Of a DNA stretch of 64,000 nt, positions 26,237-34,924 are shown one piece after another (within the stretch, counting starts at the first letter, position 1; each line of letters opens with the position of its first letter). Position numbers and translations under genes: made by a program. The stretch comes from Alkalihalobacillus bogoriensis ATCC BAA-922 (GTDB taxonomy: Bacteria; Bacillota; Bacilli; Bacillales; Bacillaceae_F). The notes under the pieces were generated by a model, which did no database searches, was not told where the DNA came from, and saw only the letters and a program-made list of their open reading frames with translations. Where the stretch lies: NCBI RefSeq assembly GCF_000621445.1, contig NZ_JHYI01000006.1, forward strand, positions 372,001 to 436,000. The letters run 5' to 3'.

Positions 26237-26274
26237 AAAAGAAGCCGGCATAATCTCTTGCCAGGCTTCTTTCC
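26237..26274 (+). terminator. Terminator of the nuclease-fold gene
   Basis: AGAAGCC(GGCA) pairs with TGCC(A)GGCTTCT with a small bulge, then TTCCTTT. Confidence 0.75.
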
Positions 26275-26283
26275 TTTCATTCG

Positions 26284-26470
26284 TTTTGGACATTTGTTCC
26301 GCTATTTTAAGGTTTTACCCTGTTTTCAGATTCCGTTCGGACTTCTGTTCCGTTATTTGCTTTACCAGAGCAAGTTTACATCTCGAAATCACCCTCTTAA
26401 CGGAACTGATGTCCGATAACATTCCAAAACCCACTCTTTTTCACGAAATAAAGGATTATATGTCCGATTG
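26284..26470. repeat. Four-motif intergenic repeat, unit D
   Basis: Forward motifs 26284-26308 and 26335-26357; inverted 26398-26420 and 26446-26470 (spacing about 51, 63, 49). Lies between convergent genes. Confidence 0.9.
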
Positions 26471-26494
26471 TTTCGAGTTACGCCCTACTAATCT

Positions 26495-27247
26495 TTAAAA
26501 GTCTATTTTCATTAACCATTTCGTTAATGTAGCCTCTCTCTCTTTAAGATTTTCGACTCGATCGCCATCTTTTGTAAAACGCGTCTCCCCAACAATGTCT
26601 CCATCTAGCATAAACAAAACCCTATTTGCTTTAGCCGCTACTTTCACATCATGAGTGACAAGGAGAACCGCCGTCCCTAACTGACTGGCATTAACTAACA
26701 AGTCTATAACTTCATTTGTCGATTTTGAATGTAATGCTCCCGTCGGTTCGTCCGCAAATACAATGGCTGGGTTATTAATTAATGCACGACAAATCGCTAC
26801 TCTTTGCAACTGACCTCCCGAGGCTTCCGTCATATCATGATTGGCAAGATGAGAAACCCCCATCTTTTCCATGAGCTCCATTGCCCTTTTATTAATGGTT
26901 GTTCTACTTTCGTTTTTAGCCAAATATCCTGGCAGCACAATATTATCCATAAGTGATAAGTTTTTCAAAAGATGGATATGTTGAAAAACAAACCCCATTT
27001 TATGCAGCCGCAATTGTGAGAGCTTTTTTTCCGAAAGAGTAGAAAGTTCCTGTTCCATCAATGTCACTGAGCCTTCAGTTATGACATCCATTCCGCTTAT
27101 ATTATACAGTAACGTTGATTTACCACAGCCAGATGGCCCCATCACAGCCACACATTCTGCCTCTTTGATTTCAATATTTACTCGATTTAAAATTGTAGTA
27201 TCCCCGCTGCGTTTCGTAACTTCTTCCGCTCGTAAAATGGTTTTCAT
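26495..27247 (-). CDS. ABC transporter ATPase, MacB/LolD type
   Basis: 250 residues: Walker A GPSGCGKST, signature EASGGQLQR (Ala for the usual Leu), Walker B IVFADEPTGALHS, switch His in LLVTHDV. LolD/MacB-like ATPases pair with FtsX-type permeases, and the preceding gene encodes one. Last gene of the TetR-led operon. Likely powers export or mechanotransmission, for instance removal of a membrane-active peptide or lipid. Confidence 0.88.
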   Translation of the reverse strand: MKTILRAEEVTKRSGDTTILNRVNIEIKEAECVAVMGPSGCGKSTLLYNISGMDVITEGSVTLMEQELSTLSEKKLSQLRLHKMGFVFQHIHLLKNLSLMDNIVLPGYLAKNESRTTINKRAMELMEKMGVSHLANHDMTEASGGQLQRVAICRALINNPAIVFADEPTGALHSKSTNEVIDLLVNASQLGTAVLLVTHDVKVAAKANRVLFMLDGDIVGETRFTKDGDRVENLKEREATLTKWLMKIDF

Positions 27248-27263
27248 CCTTTTACCTCCCCTT

Positions 27264-29591
27264 CTATTTTTTTGTTGCTCGGATCGTTTGTATACTTATA
27301 ACGGTAGCTGTGATAACAGTTGCCAGCAGTATAAATGGTCCTAAGACATAGGTTTGGAATGGGTTAATGATAAATTCAATTTTTGCTGCACCCATAAATG
27401 ACAATATACTACTTACTAAAAATGGACCGAATGTATTCGATGCGACTATACCAACTAAGAGACTTAAAACGAAAATTGTCATAATTCGTGTAACATATTG
27501 CACTTGGATTTGATATTTAGAAAAACCGATGCTTCTCATAATATCAATTTGTGAAGCTTCTTTTGCGAGCAGCATTTTCATAAACAACAAAGTAATGACA
27601 AAGGTTAGACATGTCGCCACAACAATGAATATCATGGTCATTGTTCTTAGTTGTGCAATAACTTCTCCCAATGTTTCGTGCAAATACTCTTCAATACTCG
27701 TGACTTTTATTGGGTAAAACAAGCGACTATACTCGGCACGTTTTTGTGAAATATGAACGCCATCTTTAACATTGATATTGATAACAGACCAAATGACTTC
27801 CTCAAGACGAACCGGTAACATCGCTTTAGCTGTCCGGCCTCCATGAGTTATATCTTGGTAAATCCCACTAACAGTCAAATGCAGTTCTCCTCCAGCTGTT
27901 TCAATGATAACGTTGTCTCCTACTTTCTTTTCTAGCTCTTTTCCAAGTAAATAAGATAAACCAATTTCGTTCTCTATAGTTGGAGCATCTCCTTCCATAT
28001 ACTGGAGTGGAAACATCGAAAAGTCCCCTGACTCAATATTGATATTTTCAAACACACCATCATTATTTTTCACTTTGAATTGACTTGTCAGCATAGGAGA
28101 AAACTGAGAAATATCATTATCCATTTCTAAGTTTTCGATGATATCTTGAAAGCGTTCATTCATATCTTCTGAATACTGGATGTCAATGCGAACATCACTT
28201 TTTCCGATTCCCATATAACTTGTAACTGTTGGTGCTTGCATCAAATTTAAGACATGGACCGGAATTAAAATCATCATTGTACTTAAAACAAAAACAAAGG
28301 CTAAGAGAACATACAGCGTTGCTCGGCTTACAACCGCTTTAATTCCGATAAAAACATTCACATCAATAAATCTATTATTTCTAAGTGAAAAGATAGATTT
28401 ACGCTTTCCTTTCACACTTCCACCTAGTGTTCCAACATGAAGTGCATCGATGGCAGATATTTTTTTGAATTTGCCAACCATAAGACGGCAAAATAGGACA
28501 ACGACAAGAAAGAGGAATAAACAGGAAAGAAAAGCTATACTTTCAATGATGACTCGGTTTGTAGGCTCCCCAACAGAACTTGCTATCATTTGGATGAGAA
28601 ACGGACGCAAGACGATAGATACACTAAAGCCAATGACAGAAGCAACACCGGCAATTAAAACATATTTATACAAATAAAGTTTGTGAATATCACTCTGCTT
28701 GATTCCTATCGCTTTTAAAACTCCTATTTCTTTATAGCTTTCTTCTATCGTTGCGACAATAACAAGTCGTGTACAAAGAAGAGCAATGACAATGACTAGA
28801 AAACTAACAACAATAAGAAGCATGGCGACCATACCATCAGATACGGTATAAAGTAACATAATAGAATGAATATCGACAGCTGGCCCTGTTTGCGGTAATG
28901 GAGAAGATTGGTACATACTGTGGAAATCAGCGATTCGACTTTTATCATGCAATGAAAATTCAATTAAATATTCAATTTCACCAATTGTATTTCGTAATTC
29001 TTCAAAATCATCATCATGTACTAAAAAACGTTTGGAATGGATAATCGCTGGGTTCATAAGTGAATCTTTAATGAAATAGCCGATCGTGAACTGCTTTGTT
29101 ATTTTTCCGTCTCGAATTATAACTGTATCCCCGATTTGTACTTGGTTTTTTTCTTTGTAAAAAATCGGTACGCCAATCTCACCTTTTTCGATTTCAACCA
29201 TTTCATTGTCCACATTTACGAGAAAGTCAAAGTCTTGATTTTGCTTCACGATACTAACGTCCATCACACTATTACTTTCTGGGGTATGGCTATTTCCTAA
29301 AAATAATGCAGACCCATTAATATTGACCATTTCTACGGTTTGTTGTTCTTGAACAAGTGGATTGGCAATACTCCATTCATCAATCATAGCCTGGTTTACT
29401 TCTCCAACATGCATTTGAACAAAATCCGGTGCTTTCGCTTTTGTCACTAATTGTTCGTTCGATTGGCTTACATTCAATACGATACCAACACCACTTGACA
29501 TAAGAATGGCGGACAACAGGATGAAAGTAAACAAAGAGATATGAATGACTTTATTTTGTGTTATATCTTTTTTTATTAGCTTTTGCAGCAT
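27264..29591 (-). CDS. FtsX-like ABC permease (two FtsX domains)
   Basis: 775 residues. One N-terminal helix, a large extracellular domain (about 45-240), three helices of a first FtsX domain (about 250-380), another helix, a second extracellular domain (about 430-640) and three final helices. Such duplicated FtsX permeases resemble those in antimicrobial-peptide resistance (BceB/MacB group). The inner ILVTI-type coupling segments VLKAIGIKQSDI and IMRSIGFSKYQI contact the ATPase. Spaced 16 bp before the ATPase gene. Confidence 0.85.
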   Translation of the reverse strand: MLQKLIKKDITQNKVIHISLFTFILLSAILMSSGVGIVLNVSQSNEQLVTKAKAPDFVQMHVGEVNQAMIDEWSIANPLVQEQQTVEMVNINGSALFLGNSHTPESNSVMDVSIVKQNQDFDFLVNVDNEMVEIEKGEIGVPIFYKEKNQVQIGDTVIIRDGKITKQFTIGYFIKDSLMNPAIIHSKRFLVHDDDFEELRNTIGEIEYLIEFSLHDKSRIADFHSMYQSSPLPQTGPAVDIHSIMLLYTVSDGMVAMLLIVVSFLVIVIALLCTRLVIVATIEESYKEIGVLKAIGIKQSDIHKLYLYKYVLIAGVASVIGFSVSIVLRPFLIQMIASSVGEPTNRVIIESIAFLSCLFLFLVVVLFCRLMVGKFKKISAIDALHVGTLGGSVKGKRKSIFSLRNNRFIDVNVFIGIKAVVSRATLYVLLAFVFVLSTMMILIPVHVLNLMQAPTVTSYMGIGKSDVRIDIQYSEDMNERFQDIIENLEMDNDISQFSPMLTSQFKVKNNDGVFENINIESGDFSMFPLQYMEGDAPTIENEIGLSYLLGKELEKKVGDNVIIETAGGELHLTVSGIYQDITHGGRTAKAMLPVRLEEVIWSVININVKDGVHISQKRAEYSRLFYPIKVTSIEEYLHETLGEVIAQLRTMTMIFIVVATCLTFVITLLFMKMLLAKEASQIDIMRSIGFSKYQIQVQYVTRIMTIFVLSLLVGIVASNTFGPFLVSSILSFMGAAKIEFIINPFQTYVLGPFILLATVITATVISIQTIRATKK

Positions 29592-29621
29592 ATTCGCACC
29601 TCAGCTTATTGGTTTCCGAAA

Positions 29622-30458
29622 CTATTGTTGAAATATATCTTTGTTTCCACCAGTACGGTGAATGTTAGTAAAATCTACTTTTGTAAAGGCTAACGTAGCA
29701 AGAATAAAAAATGTAATCCCAAAGATGACAATAAACAGGATGCTCATTTGTGGAGTAATGATAAAATGATTGATTTGAAAAGCAAGTTGTTCTGCTACTA
29801 ACTCTTCTGTCGTTAGAGAAAATTTCTCCAAACTTAACGTTCGAAAAAAAGCAGCCGCATACGTCATTGGGTTAAATAAAGCAACGACTTGTAATGCATT
29901 TGGTAGAAGACTAAGTGGAATATAAACACCACACAAAAAGGTAATGGGCGTAGTAATCGCTACTGTGGCTATTTGGAAGGTCTGTGCATTCTTTACTGAA
30001 GTGGCGACGAATAGTCCGAAGGCTGAAAAAACAAGACCAGTGAAAATCATAAACACAACTGTAAAAATGGGAGTAAGGATAGAATGATAGGTTAATCCTA
30101 TGAAATAACCAAAAACTAAGATGATGATTCCTTGAAATGTGGCAATCGTAGTAGATGACAAGATTTGACCAATTGCAATATATCCTCTCTTGACTGGACT
30201 AACTAGCACTTCTTTCATATAACCAGAAACAATGTCATCGATCGTAGTAGTAGAGACGTTTAACGATGTTTGAAAAACAACAATCATGATAATCCCAGTT
30301 AAAACATAATACATTGGGTTTTCAATAAACACACTTTGAAAGATTGTACTTAATAAATACATATAGAAAAACGGCATAATGACGATAAGGACAAGTTGTA
30401 CTCGATTGCGAAAAAACAATTTCACATGACGAAGCCATATGGCATAAATGACCCTCAT
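29622..30458 (-). CDS. ABC-2 type permease (DrrB-like)
   Basis: 278 residues, six membrane helices, starting MRVIYAIWLRHVKLFFRNRVQ, which is the usual ABC-2 N-terminal amphipathic helix. Central SGYMKEVLVSPVKRGYI corresponds to the ABC-2 motif. The ATG overlaps the ATPase stop (ATGA). With the upstream ATPase it forms a DrrAB-type drug or lipid exporter. Confidence 0.88.
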   Translation of the reverse strand: MRVIYAIWLRHVKLFFRNRVQLVLIVIMPFFYMYLLSTIFQSVFIENPMYYVLTGIIMIVVFQTSLNVSTTTIDDIVSGYMKEVLVSPVKRGYIAIGQILSSTTIATFQGIIILVFGYFIGLTYHSILTPIFTVVFMIFTGLVFSAFGLFVATSVKNAQTFQIATVAITTPITFLCGVYIPLSLLPNALQVVALFNPMTYAAAFFRTLSLEKFSLTTEELVAEQLAFQINHFIITPQMSILFIVIFGITFFILATLAFTKVDFTNIHRTGGNKDIFQQ

Positions 30459-31381
30459 TTCATGACCCCTTCCCGCATTTCTCTTCCTGTTAATTCCAGA
30501 AATACATCTTGTAGTGTTCCTTTTTTAATTTCAATACTTTGGATAAGCTCTCTATGTTTTGCAATAATATCGAGCAAGACTGCCAAAACTGCTATCTCAA
30601 TGTAGAAAATTTGCTCTTCTTTTTTATAAGGGAGGTCGTTTGATTGTAACAGTGCTTGTAAGCTTTCTGGCTGAGAGGATATAATTTTCGCCCTGTCTTT
30701 TGTATATTGTTTCTTTAAGTGTTCTGGTGTATCAAATGCAATAATTTTACCTTTGTCTATTATCGCTACTTTATCGGAAATTTCTGCTTCCTCCATATAA
30801 TGAGTTGTAAGAAAAATCGTCATGTTTCTTTCTTTTTGAAGTTTACAAATATAGTCCCAAATATGAGCTCTTGTTTGTGGGTCAAGACCTGTGGTCGGCT
30901 CATCTAAAAATAACACTTTTGGAAAATGAAGAAGACTCCTCGCCAATTCTACCCTTCGTTTCATCCCACCTGACAAGCTACTTACGATGGCTTTTCTCCA
31001 ATCTAGTAAATCAACAATGGAAAGGACAAACGTTATCCGTTCGTGAATCAGTTCTTTTTTAATCCCGTAAAAATAACAGTGCATTTTCAAATTTTCTTCG
31101 ACTGTCATTTTTACATCTAACGTCGCATCCTGAAACACAACACCGATTGTTTTACGCACTGCATCTTTTTTTACACTAATGTCCATGTTATCAATTAGTA
31201 AAGTCCCTGATGTTTTATCAACAATGGTACAAAGTGTATTTATTGTTGTGCTTTTTCCTGCTCCATTTGGCCCTAAAAAAGCAAATATACTTCCTCTTTC
31301 CACAGTAAAAGAAACATGATTCACAGCGTTAAAGTTTCCGTATGATTTAACAAAATCTTCAACGACTATAATGTTGTCCAT
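30455..31381 (-). CDS. ABC transporter ATPase (DrrA-like)
   Basis: 308 residues: GPNGAGKST, LSGGMKRRVELARSL, VLFLDEPTTGLDPQTR and the C-terminal extension (about 220-305) found in DrrA/antibiotic exporters. It follows the small HU-like gene by 6 bp and is coupled to the permease. Substrate unknown. Confidence 0.9.
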   Translation of the reverse strand: MDNIIVVEDFVKSYGNFNAVNHVSFTVERGSIFAFLGPNGAGKSTTINTLCTIVDKTSGTLLIDNMDISVKKDAVRKTIGVVFQDATLDVKMTVEENLKMHCYFYGIKKELIHERITFVLSIVDLLDWRKAIVSSLSGGMKRRVELARSLLHFPKVLFLDEPTTGLDPQTRAHIWDYICKLQKERNMTIFLTTHYMEEAEISDKVAIIDKGKIIAFDTPEHLKKQYTKDRAKIISSQPESLQALLQSNDLPYKKEEQIFYIEIAVLAVLLDIIAKHRELIQSIEIKKGTLQDVFLELTGREMREGVMK

Positions 31382-31387
31382 TCCAGT

Positions 31388-31570
31388 TCACCCCTTCGCT
31401 GTAAAAAGTCGTAGAATTTGAGAAACTTGCTCTAATGCTACTGTCATATTTTTCGATTTAGATAATTCTTCACTTACCACTTCTTCCATCTCTGTTATCA
31501 CTTTAATGCAATCTTCAATGTGCACACCCGATCGTTCAGATACTTTTATTGCGATTTCCGTTTTATTCAT
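31388..31570 (-). CDS. Small HU-fold-like protein lacking the DNA arm
   Basis: 60 residues starting at the ATG at 31570 (aggtg 6 bases before), overlapping the TetR gene by 8 bp. MNKTEIAIKVSERSGVHIED matches the first helices of HU/IHF proteins (MNKTELIDAVAEKTGLSKKD). However, the product stops before the beta-arm that grips DNA; HU is about 90 residues. It may be a dimerising remnant, a partner of TetR, or chance likeness of short helices. Its fixed position between regulator and exporter suggests selection. Confidence 0.55.
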   Translation of the reverse strand: MNKTEIAIKVSERSGVHIEDCIKVITEMEEVVSEELSKSKNMTVALEQVSQILRLFTAKG

Positions 31571-32219
31571 TCGAATCACCTACTTCAGTATGAGATTGAG
31601 CAAGAACGTCTAACACATAGTGAAAGCTCCCTTTTTGAGCCCCTAACGTCGTTTCTAAAATATGAATAAACGCGACCGCCTTTTCTGCTAGTTCATTTGG
31701 TTCCCACTGGAAAATACCTTCATCAAATAAAAATTGGGACGACACTAATAAAAATTCTACGGTTTCTTTAGGATACGGAGTTTGAAATGTTCCTTCTTTA
31801 ATACCTTGTTCTATAACATCCGTCAGTTTTGGCGTCAGACAATGAATCGTTTCAACTAAACTTTTCTGATGCATCTCGGCATTATTGACATTATGCAATT
31901 GCTCGATCATCTCTGCCTTCCTTCCTGTATCTGGCTTTTGCGCCATTAAAATGCTCATTATTTTTTCATGCGCTCCCATACTCGGTTCTTCTGCAATGGC
32001 TTTTGCCATTTCGACTCCGGCATTTATAAATCTCATGACAATGGCATCCATAATTTCTTCCTTTGATTTGAAGTAATAATATAACGTACCTTTCGCTATC
32101 CCTACCGCATCAAGTATGTCTTTAATTGTCGTTTCCGAATATCCCTTTGTTGTAAAAAGAATTTCAGCTTCATCTAATATTTCATTTCTTCTTTCTTCTG
32201 GGTTTTTAACAATACGCAT
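31563..32219 (-). CDS. TetR-family repressor of the double ABC operon
   Basis: About 218 residues, starting at the ATG at 32219, seven bases after cggaggt; the ATG two codons earlier is too close. The N-terminal HTH is of standard type (ILDEAEILFTTKGYSETTIKDILDAVGIAKGTLYYYFKSKEEI). The C-terminal ligand domain is diverse. First gene of the operon TetR-HU-like-DrrA-DrrB-FtsX-MacB, with a 27-bp perfect dyad just before it. Probably induced by the exported compound. Confidence 0.9.
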   Translation of the reverse strand: MRIVKNPEERRNEILDEAEILFTTKGYSETTIKDILDAVGIAKGTLYYYFKSKEEIMDAIVMRFINAGVEMAKAIAEEPSMGAHEKIMSILMAQKPDTGRKAEMIEQLHNVNNAEMHQKSLVETIHCLTPKLTDVIEQGIKEGTFQTPYPKETVEFLLVSSQFLFDEGIFQWEPNELAEKAVAFIHILETTLGAQKGSFHYVLDVLAQSHTEVGDSNE

Positions 32220-32232
32220 TTTCATACCTCCG

Positions 32233-32259
32233 TTTATAGACCGACTGTCGGTCTATAAA
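32233..32259. promoter_or_regulatory. TetR operator (perfect 27-bp dyad)
   Basis: Arms of 13 bp containing TAGACCGAC and GTCGGTCTA around a single central T, 13 bp before the TetR gene start. The perfect symmetry and place indicate autorepression of the whole operon. Confidence 0.88.
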
Positions 32260-32349
32260 AATAATAACAATATTTCCTTTTTTAGTCAAATGTATTTTTG
32301 AGCTGTAACTTTCCTATTGCTGCTCGTCGGGATTCACTTTATACATACA

Positions 32350-32395
32350 AAAAACCTCAGGAGACAAATTAAATCGTCATGCCGAGGTTTTTTAT
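32350..32395. terminator. Terminator of the CDGSH gene
   Basis: Minus-strand arms AAAACCTC and GAGGTTTTTT close a 25-nt region and end in a T-run. Confidence 0.6.
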
Positions 32396-32398
32396 CAT

Positions 32399-32608
32399 TT
32401 ATTCTTTTGCTCTTGGTGCACTATGAAATGTGATCGTTTTATGTGTTCCGTCACAAAACGGCATCTTACTCGATTGACCACAGCGACAAAGAGAAAAACT
32501 CTTTCCTACTTTAAATGGATTGCCCTCACCATCAACGAGTTCGACATCACCATTCACTCGGATTGAGCCATTATCATTAATTTTGATGACCACTTTTTCT
32601 TCTGCCAA
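32399..32608 (-). CDS. CDGSH iron-sulfur domain protein
   Basis: 69 residues from a TTG at 32608, with aggtg seven bases upstream; the GTG three codons earlier overlaps that site. The domain CRCGQSSKMPFCDGTH holds the three Cys and one His that bind the 2Fe-2S cluster of CDGSH/mitoNEET proteins. Bacterial forms this short are cytoplasmic, with suggested redox or iron-sulfur roles. Monocistronic. Confidence 0.92.
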   Translation of the reverse strand: MAEEKVVIKINDNGSIRVNGDVELVDGEGNPFKVGKSFSLCRCGQSSKMPFCDGTHKTITFHSAPRAKE

Positions 32609-32836
32609 GGAATTCACCTACCTTCTATATTTACGTTTAAACAAAATCAATCATCTTTATTCATAAACTATGCGCTAGCCTTGTACAGTGTCCAATCGTA
32701 TCTGCCTCAAACGCAGGATGAGAGTGTTAATACGCCTTCCATATTGAAAGCAGTTCCAATCTTTTCACACGACTTTTCATTCAAAACGTTTTATAATAAT
32801 GGTCTAATGTTAATTTTACTGGAGGTTTAAAATACA

Positions 32837-33112
32837 ATGAACAAAAAACTTGTGGCACTAAGAGAAGTCTCAAGAGAAGAGTTTATGGAATTAGCGCAAA
32901 GCGGAACTCGGGAGTTATTTGACTTAGGACAATTTAAAGTCCTAGATGCGTGGAAAGGCGAGGAACAACGTCAGTTTGTCTATGATATGGGCCCACACCG
33001 TTGTTTTGAAATCGATAAGAATACAGGCTATGATTTAGTCACCGCTTTTTATTGTGGAGGGAATAAACAAGAGCTTAACGAAACTTTACAACATATTGTT
33101 TCTTCTGTTTAA
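32837..33112 (+). CDS. 91-residue protein of unknown function
   Basis: Preceded by ggaggt and a TATAAT-like element, and followed by a perfect terminator. The product MNKKLVALREVSREEFME... is soluble and mixed alpha/beta with FDLGQFKVLDAW, YDMGPHRCFEI and YCGGNKQEL. No family is recognised. Not overlapped by any better candidate. Confidence 0.75.
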   Translation: MNKKLVALREVSREEFMELAQSGTRELFDLGQFKVLDAWKGEEQRQFVYDMGPHRCFEIDKNTGYDLVTAFYCGGNKQELNETLQHIVSSV

Positions 33113-33158
33113 AAAAGAACTTCAAGCTGTCGATCATGTATCGGCAGCTTGAAGTTCT
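33113..33158. terminator. Terminator of the 91-residue gene
   Basis: AAGAACTTCAAGCTGTCGAT pairs with ATCGGCAGCTTGAAGTTCTT, a 20-bp stem with one G-T pair. The right arm runs into repeat unit E. Confidence 0.9.
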
Positions 33159-33343
33159 TACGGACTTCTGTTCCGCTATTTCTAGAAAAAGTCACGTTTG
33201 TCAGTTGCTAACGGACATTGGTTCCGCTAAATCGGTAAAAATGAGGTTTTCCGTCCTTAAATTGGTCAATTAACGGAACAGGTGCCCGATACAAATTGAG
33301 AAACGGGGGTTTTTCACGAAATAGCGGAATAAATGTCCGTTAC
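33159..33343. repeat. Four-motif intergenic repeat, unit E
   Basis: Forward motifs 33159-33182 and 33209-33232; inverted 33271-33291 and 33320-33343 (spacing 50, 62, 49). Convergent genes on each side. No gene in the 309-bp gap. Confidence 0.9.
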
Positions 33344-33421
33344 GGAAATGACAAGAAAAGAACCTACTATTTTTTATCGTTTCATAGCCTTTCCCACAAT
33401 ACTCTGTTTATAAATCACCAA

Positions 33422-34747
33422 TTAATAATTCTGCATCATATCTTGACTAAAAAAGCCATCCATATCAACCAATCCGTCGAATGACCAAGTTAGTCCTTGA
33501 TCATTTGAAATCATTTTAGCAACAACCGTGCCACCTAAATAATCTCCTTCTTGTCCTTGATTTACTAAAAGGACACCGTAATCTCCGTTAAAAATAGGGA
33601 CATCATAAACAGTGAATACTTCTTTAAATTCTTCCGGGATACTAACGTCGGCCTCGTGCCAACTTTCTCCTCCATTATCTGTTCGATAAAGCACATAACC
33701 AAAAGAAAGATAACCTAACTCGTTATTGATAAAATTCCCGTTCGTAACGAGAGATGTTCCACTAGTAGGTGTGACTTTATACCAAGAATATCCGCCGTCA
33801 TTTGTTTTAAATATAATGTGTCCTTCCACTGTCATTGTACGGTAACCTGTGGCAATTAAATACCCGTCGTCTTCAGAGGTGAACCCAAGCAAACGCAATC
33901 GTACCCCTGGTATTTCCCTTGTTATAAAAATATCCTCCCATGTCGCCCCCTGATTTCTTGTTAGTAATAATCGTAGCTCTTGATCTCCACCGATTACAAA
34001 TGCTGTTCTCTCTGGACTTATGACATAACTACCCTCTATTAAAACATGTTGTGTCCCGTTATAGTCTCCTTCAAACAATCTTGAAATTTCAACAGGTACA
34101 TCTAACCAATCTCCACCGTCATTATATGTAACTTTTAATGTGTCTTCTACAATTTCATAACGAAACAAATCTTCTTTCTGATTTAACCCTACTTCAGTCT
34201 CATATTCTATTTTATCTTGAACAGAAGGAAGACCAATGAATTTATTCGTGTCCCATTCAATTTTTTCTAATGTATATGTGTCATCTTGATTCTTAGAAAT
34301 GAACAATTTCCAAACTAGATCAAGTACGGTTCGGTTCTCTTCAATATTACCCCAATTTGTCTGTTCGATGTCTTCTCCTAATAACACGTGGAAAATAGCA
34401 GCAACGACAAACTCATCCTCTTCATTTCCTTCTAGAAACTGAAATCTTGGATTATAAGCTTTCGTTAGTAACCTGTCCTCTTCTAACTTATTTACAAAAC
34501 TTGACCATATGTGAGAATAGACTAAATTTGAATTAAATAACCCTTCATCTAATCGCATTGTCATCGGTAAATACTCAAAAACTATATCTTTTTCTAATGT
34601 TTCTACTTGTTTATGATTAACACTATCTTCATTTCCTTCAGAAACTTCTACTTCTTTGTGAGACTCGATTACAAAAATAACAAAAAGTAAAATGACGACA
34701 ACTAACATTTTAAAAAGTATATCTATTTTTTTCGGGAGCTTCTTCAT
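33422..34747 (-). CDS. Membrane-anchored BNR-repeat (beta-propeller) protein
   Basis: 441 residues. One N-terminal membrane helix (about 10-28) is followed by an outward domain. The C-terminal half has BNR/sialidase-like turns NQGATWEDI, NDGGYSWYKV, DNGGESWHEA and NDQGLTWSF, each S-x-D/N-x-G-x-T/S-W. These form propeller blades like Ycf48/sialidase folds. The N-terminal 150 residues (VNHKQVETLEKDIVFEYLP..., GlcNAc-type loops absent) are not recognised. The catalytic residues of sialidases are not evident, so it may be a binding protein. Confidence 0.7.
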   Translation of the reverse strand: MKKLPKKIDILFKMLVVVILLFVIFVIESHKEVEVSEGNEDSVNHKQVETLEKDIVFEYLPMTMRLDEGLFNSNLVYSHIWSSFVNKLEEDRLLTKAYNPRFQFLEGNEEDEFVVAAIFHVLLGEDIEQTNWGNIEENRTVLDLVWKLFISKNQDDTYTLEKIEWDTNKFIGLPSVQDKIEYETEVGLNQKEDLFRYEIVEDTLKVTYNDGGDWLDVPVEISRLFEGDYNGTQHVLIEGSYVISPERTAFVIGGDQELRLLLTRNQGATWEDIFITREIPGVRLRLLGFTSEDDGYLIATGYRTMTVEGHIIFKTNDGGYSWYKVTPTSGTSLVTNGNFINNELGYLSFGYVLYRTDNGGESWHEADVSIPEEFKEVFTVYDVPIFNGDYGVLLVNQGQEGDYLGGTVVAKMISNDQGLTWSFDGLVDMDGFFSQDMMQNY

Positions 34748-34875
34748 ACGTTTCTCCTTTATAATCCGATTCTCACTTTAATCATAAACGTTTCAGTTAA
34801 ATTTTGGAAGGCAAACTTCACTTATAAAAGAAATTTCAATAGAAAGCTAACCTTCTCCGCTCCATACTCAATTAA

Positions 34876-34922
34876 AAAGCGCCTGCCCCCAATGTATTCA
34901 CGAAATAGGGTCAGACGCATCT
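34876..34922 (-). terminator. Terminator of the GH3 gene
   Basis: Imperfect minus-strand hairpin with arms GCGTCTGACC and GGGCAGGCGC, then TTTTTAATT. Confidence 0.6.
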
Positions 34923-34924
34923 AT

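Noticed and set aside
26284-26498. Short ORF across repeat unit D (plus strand)
   Set aside because: It merely runs through the repeat; no ribosome site and no protein-like pattern.
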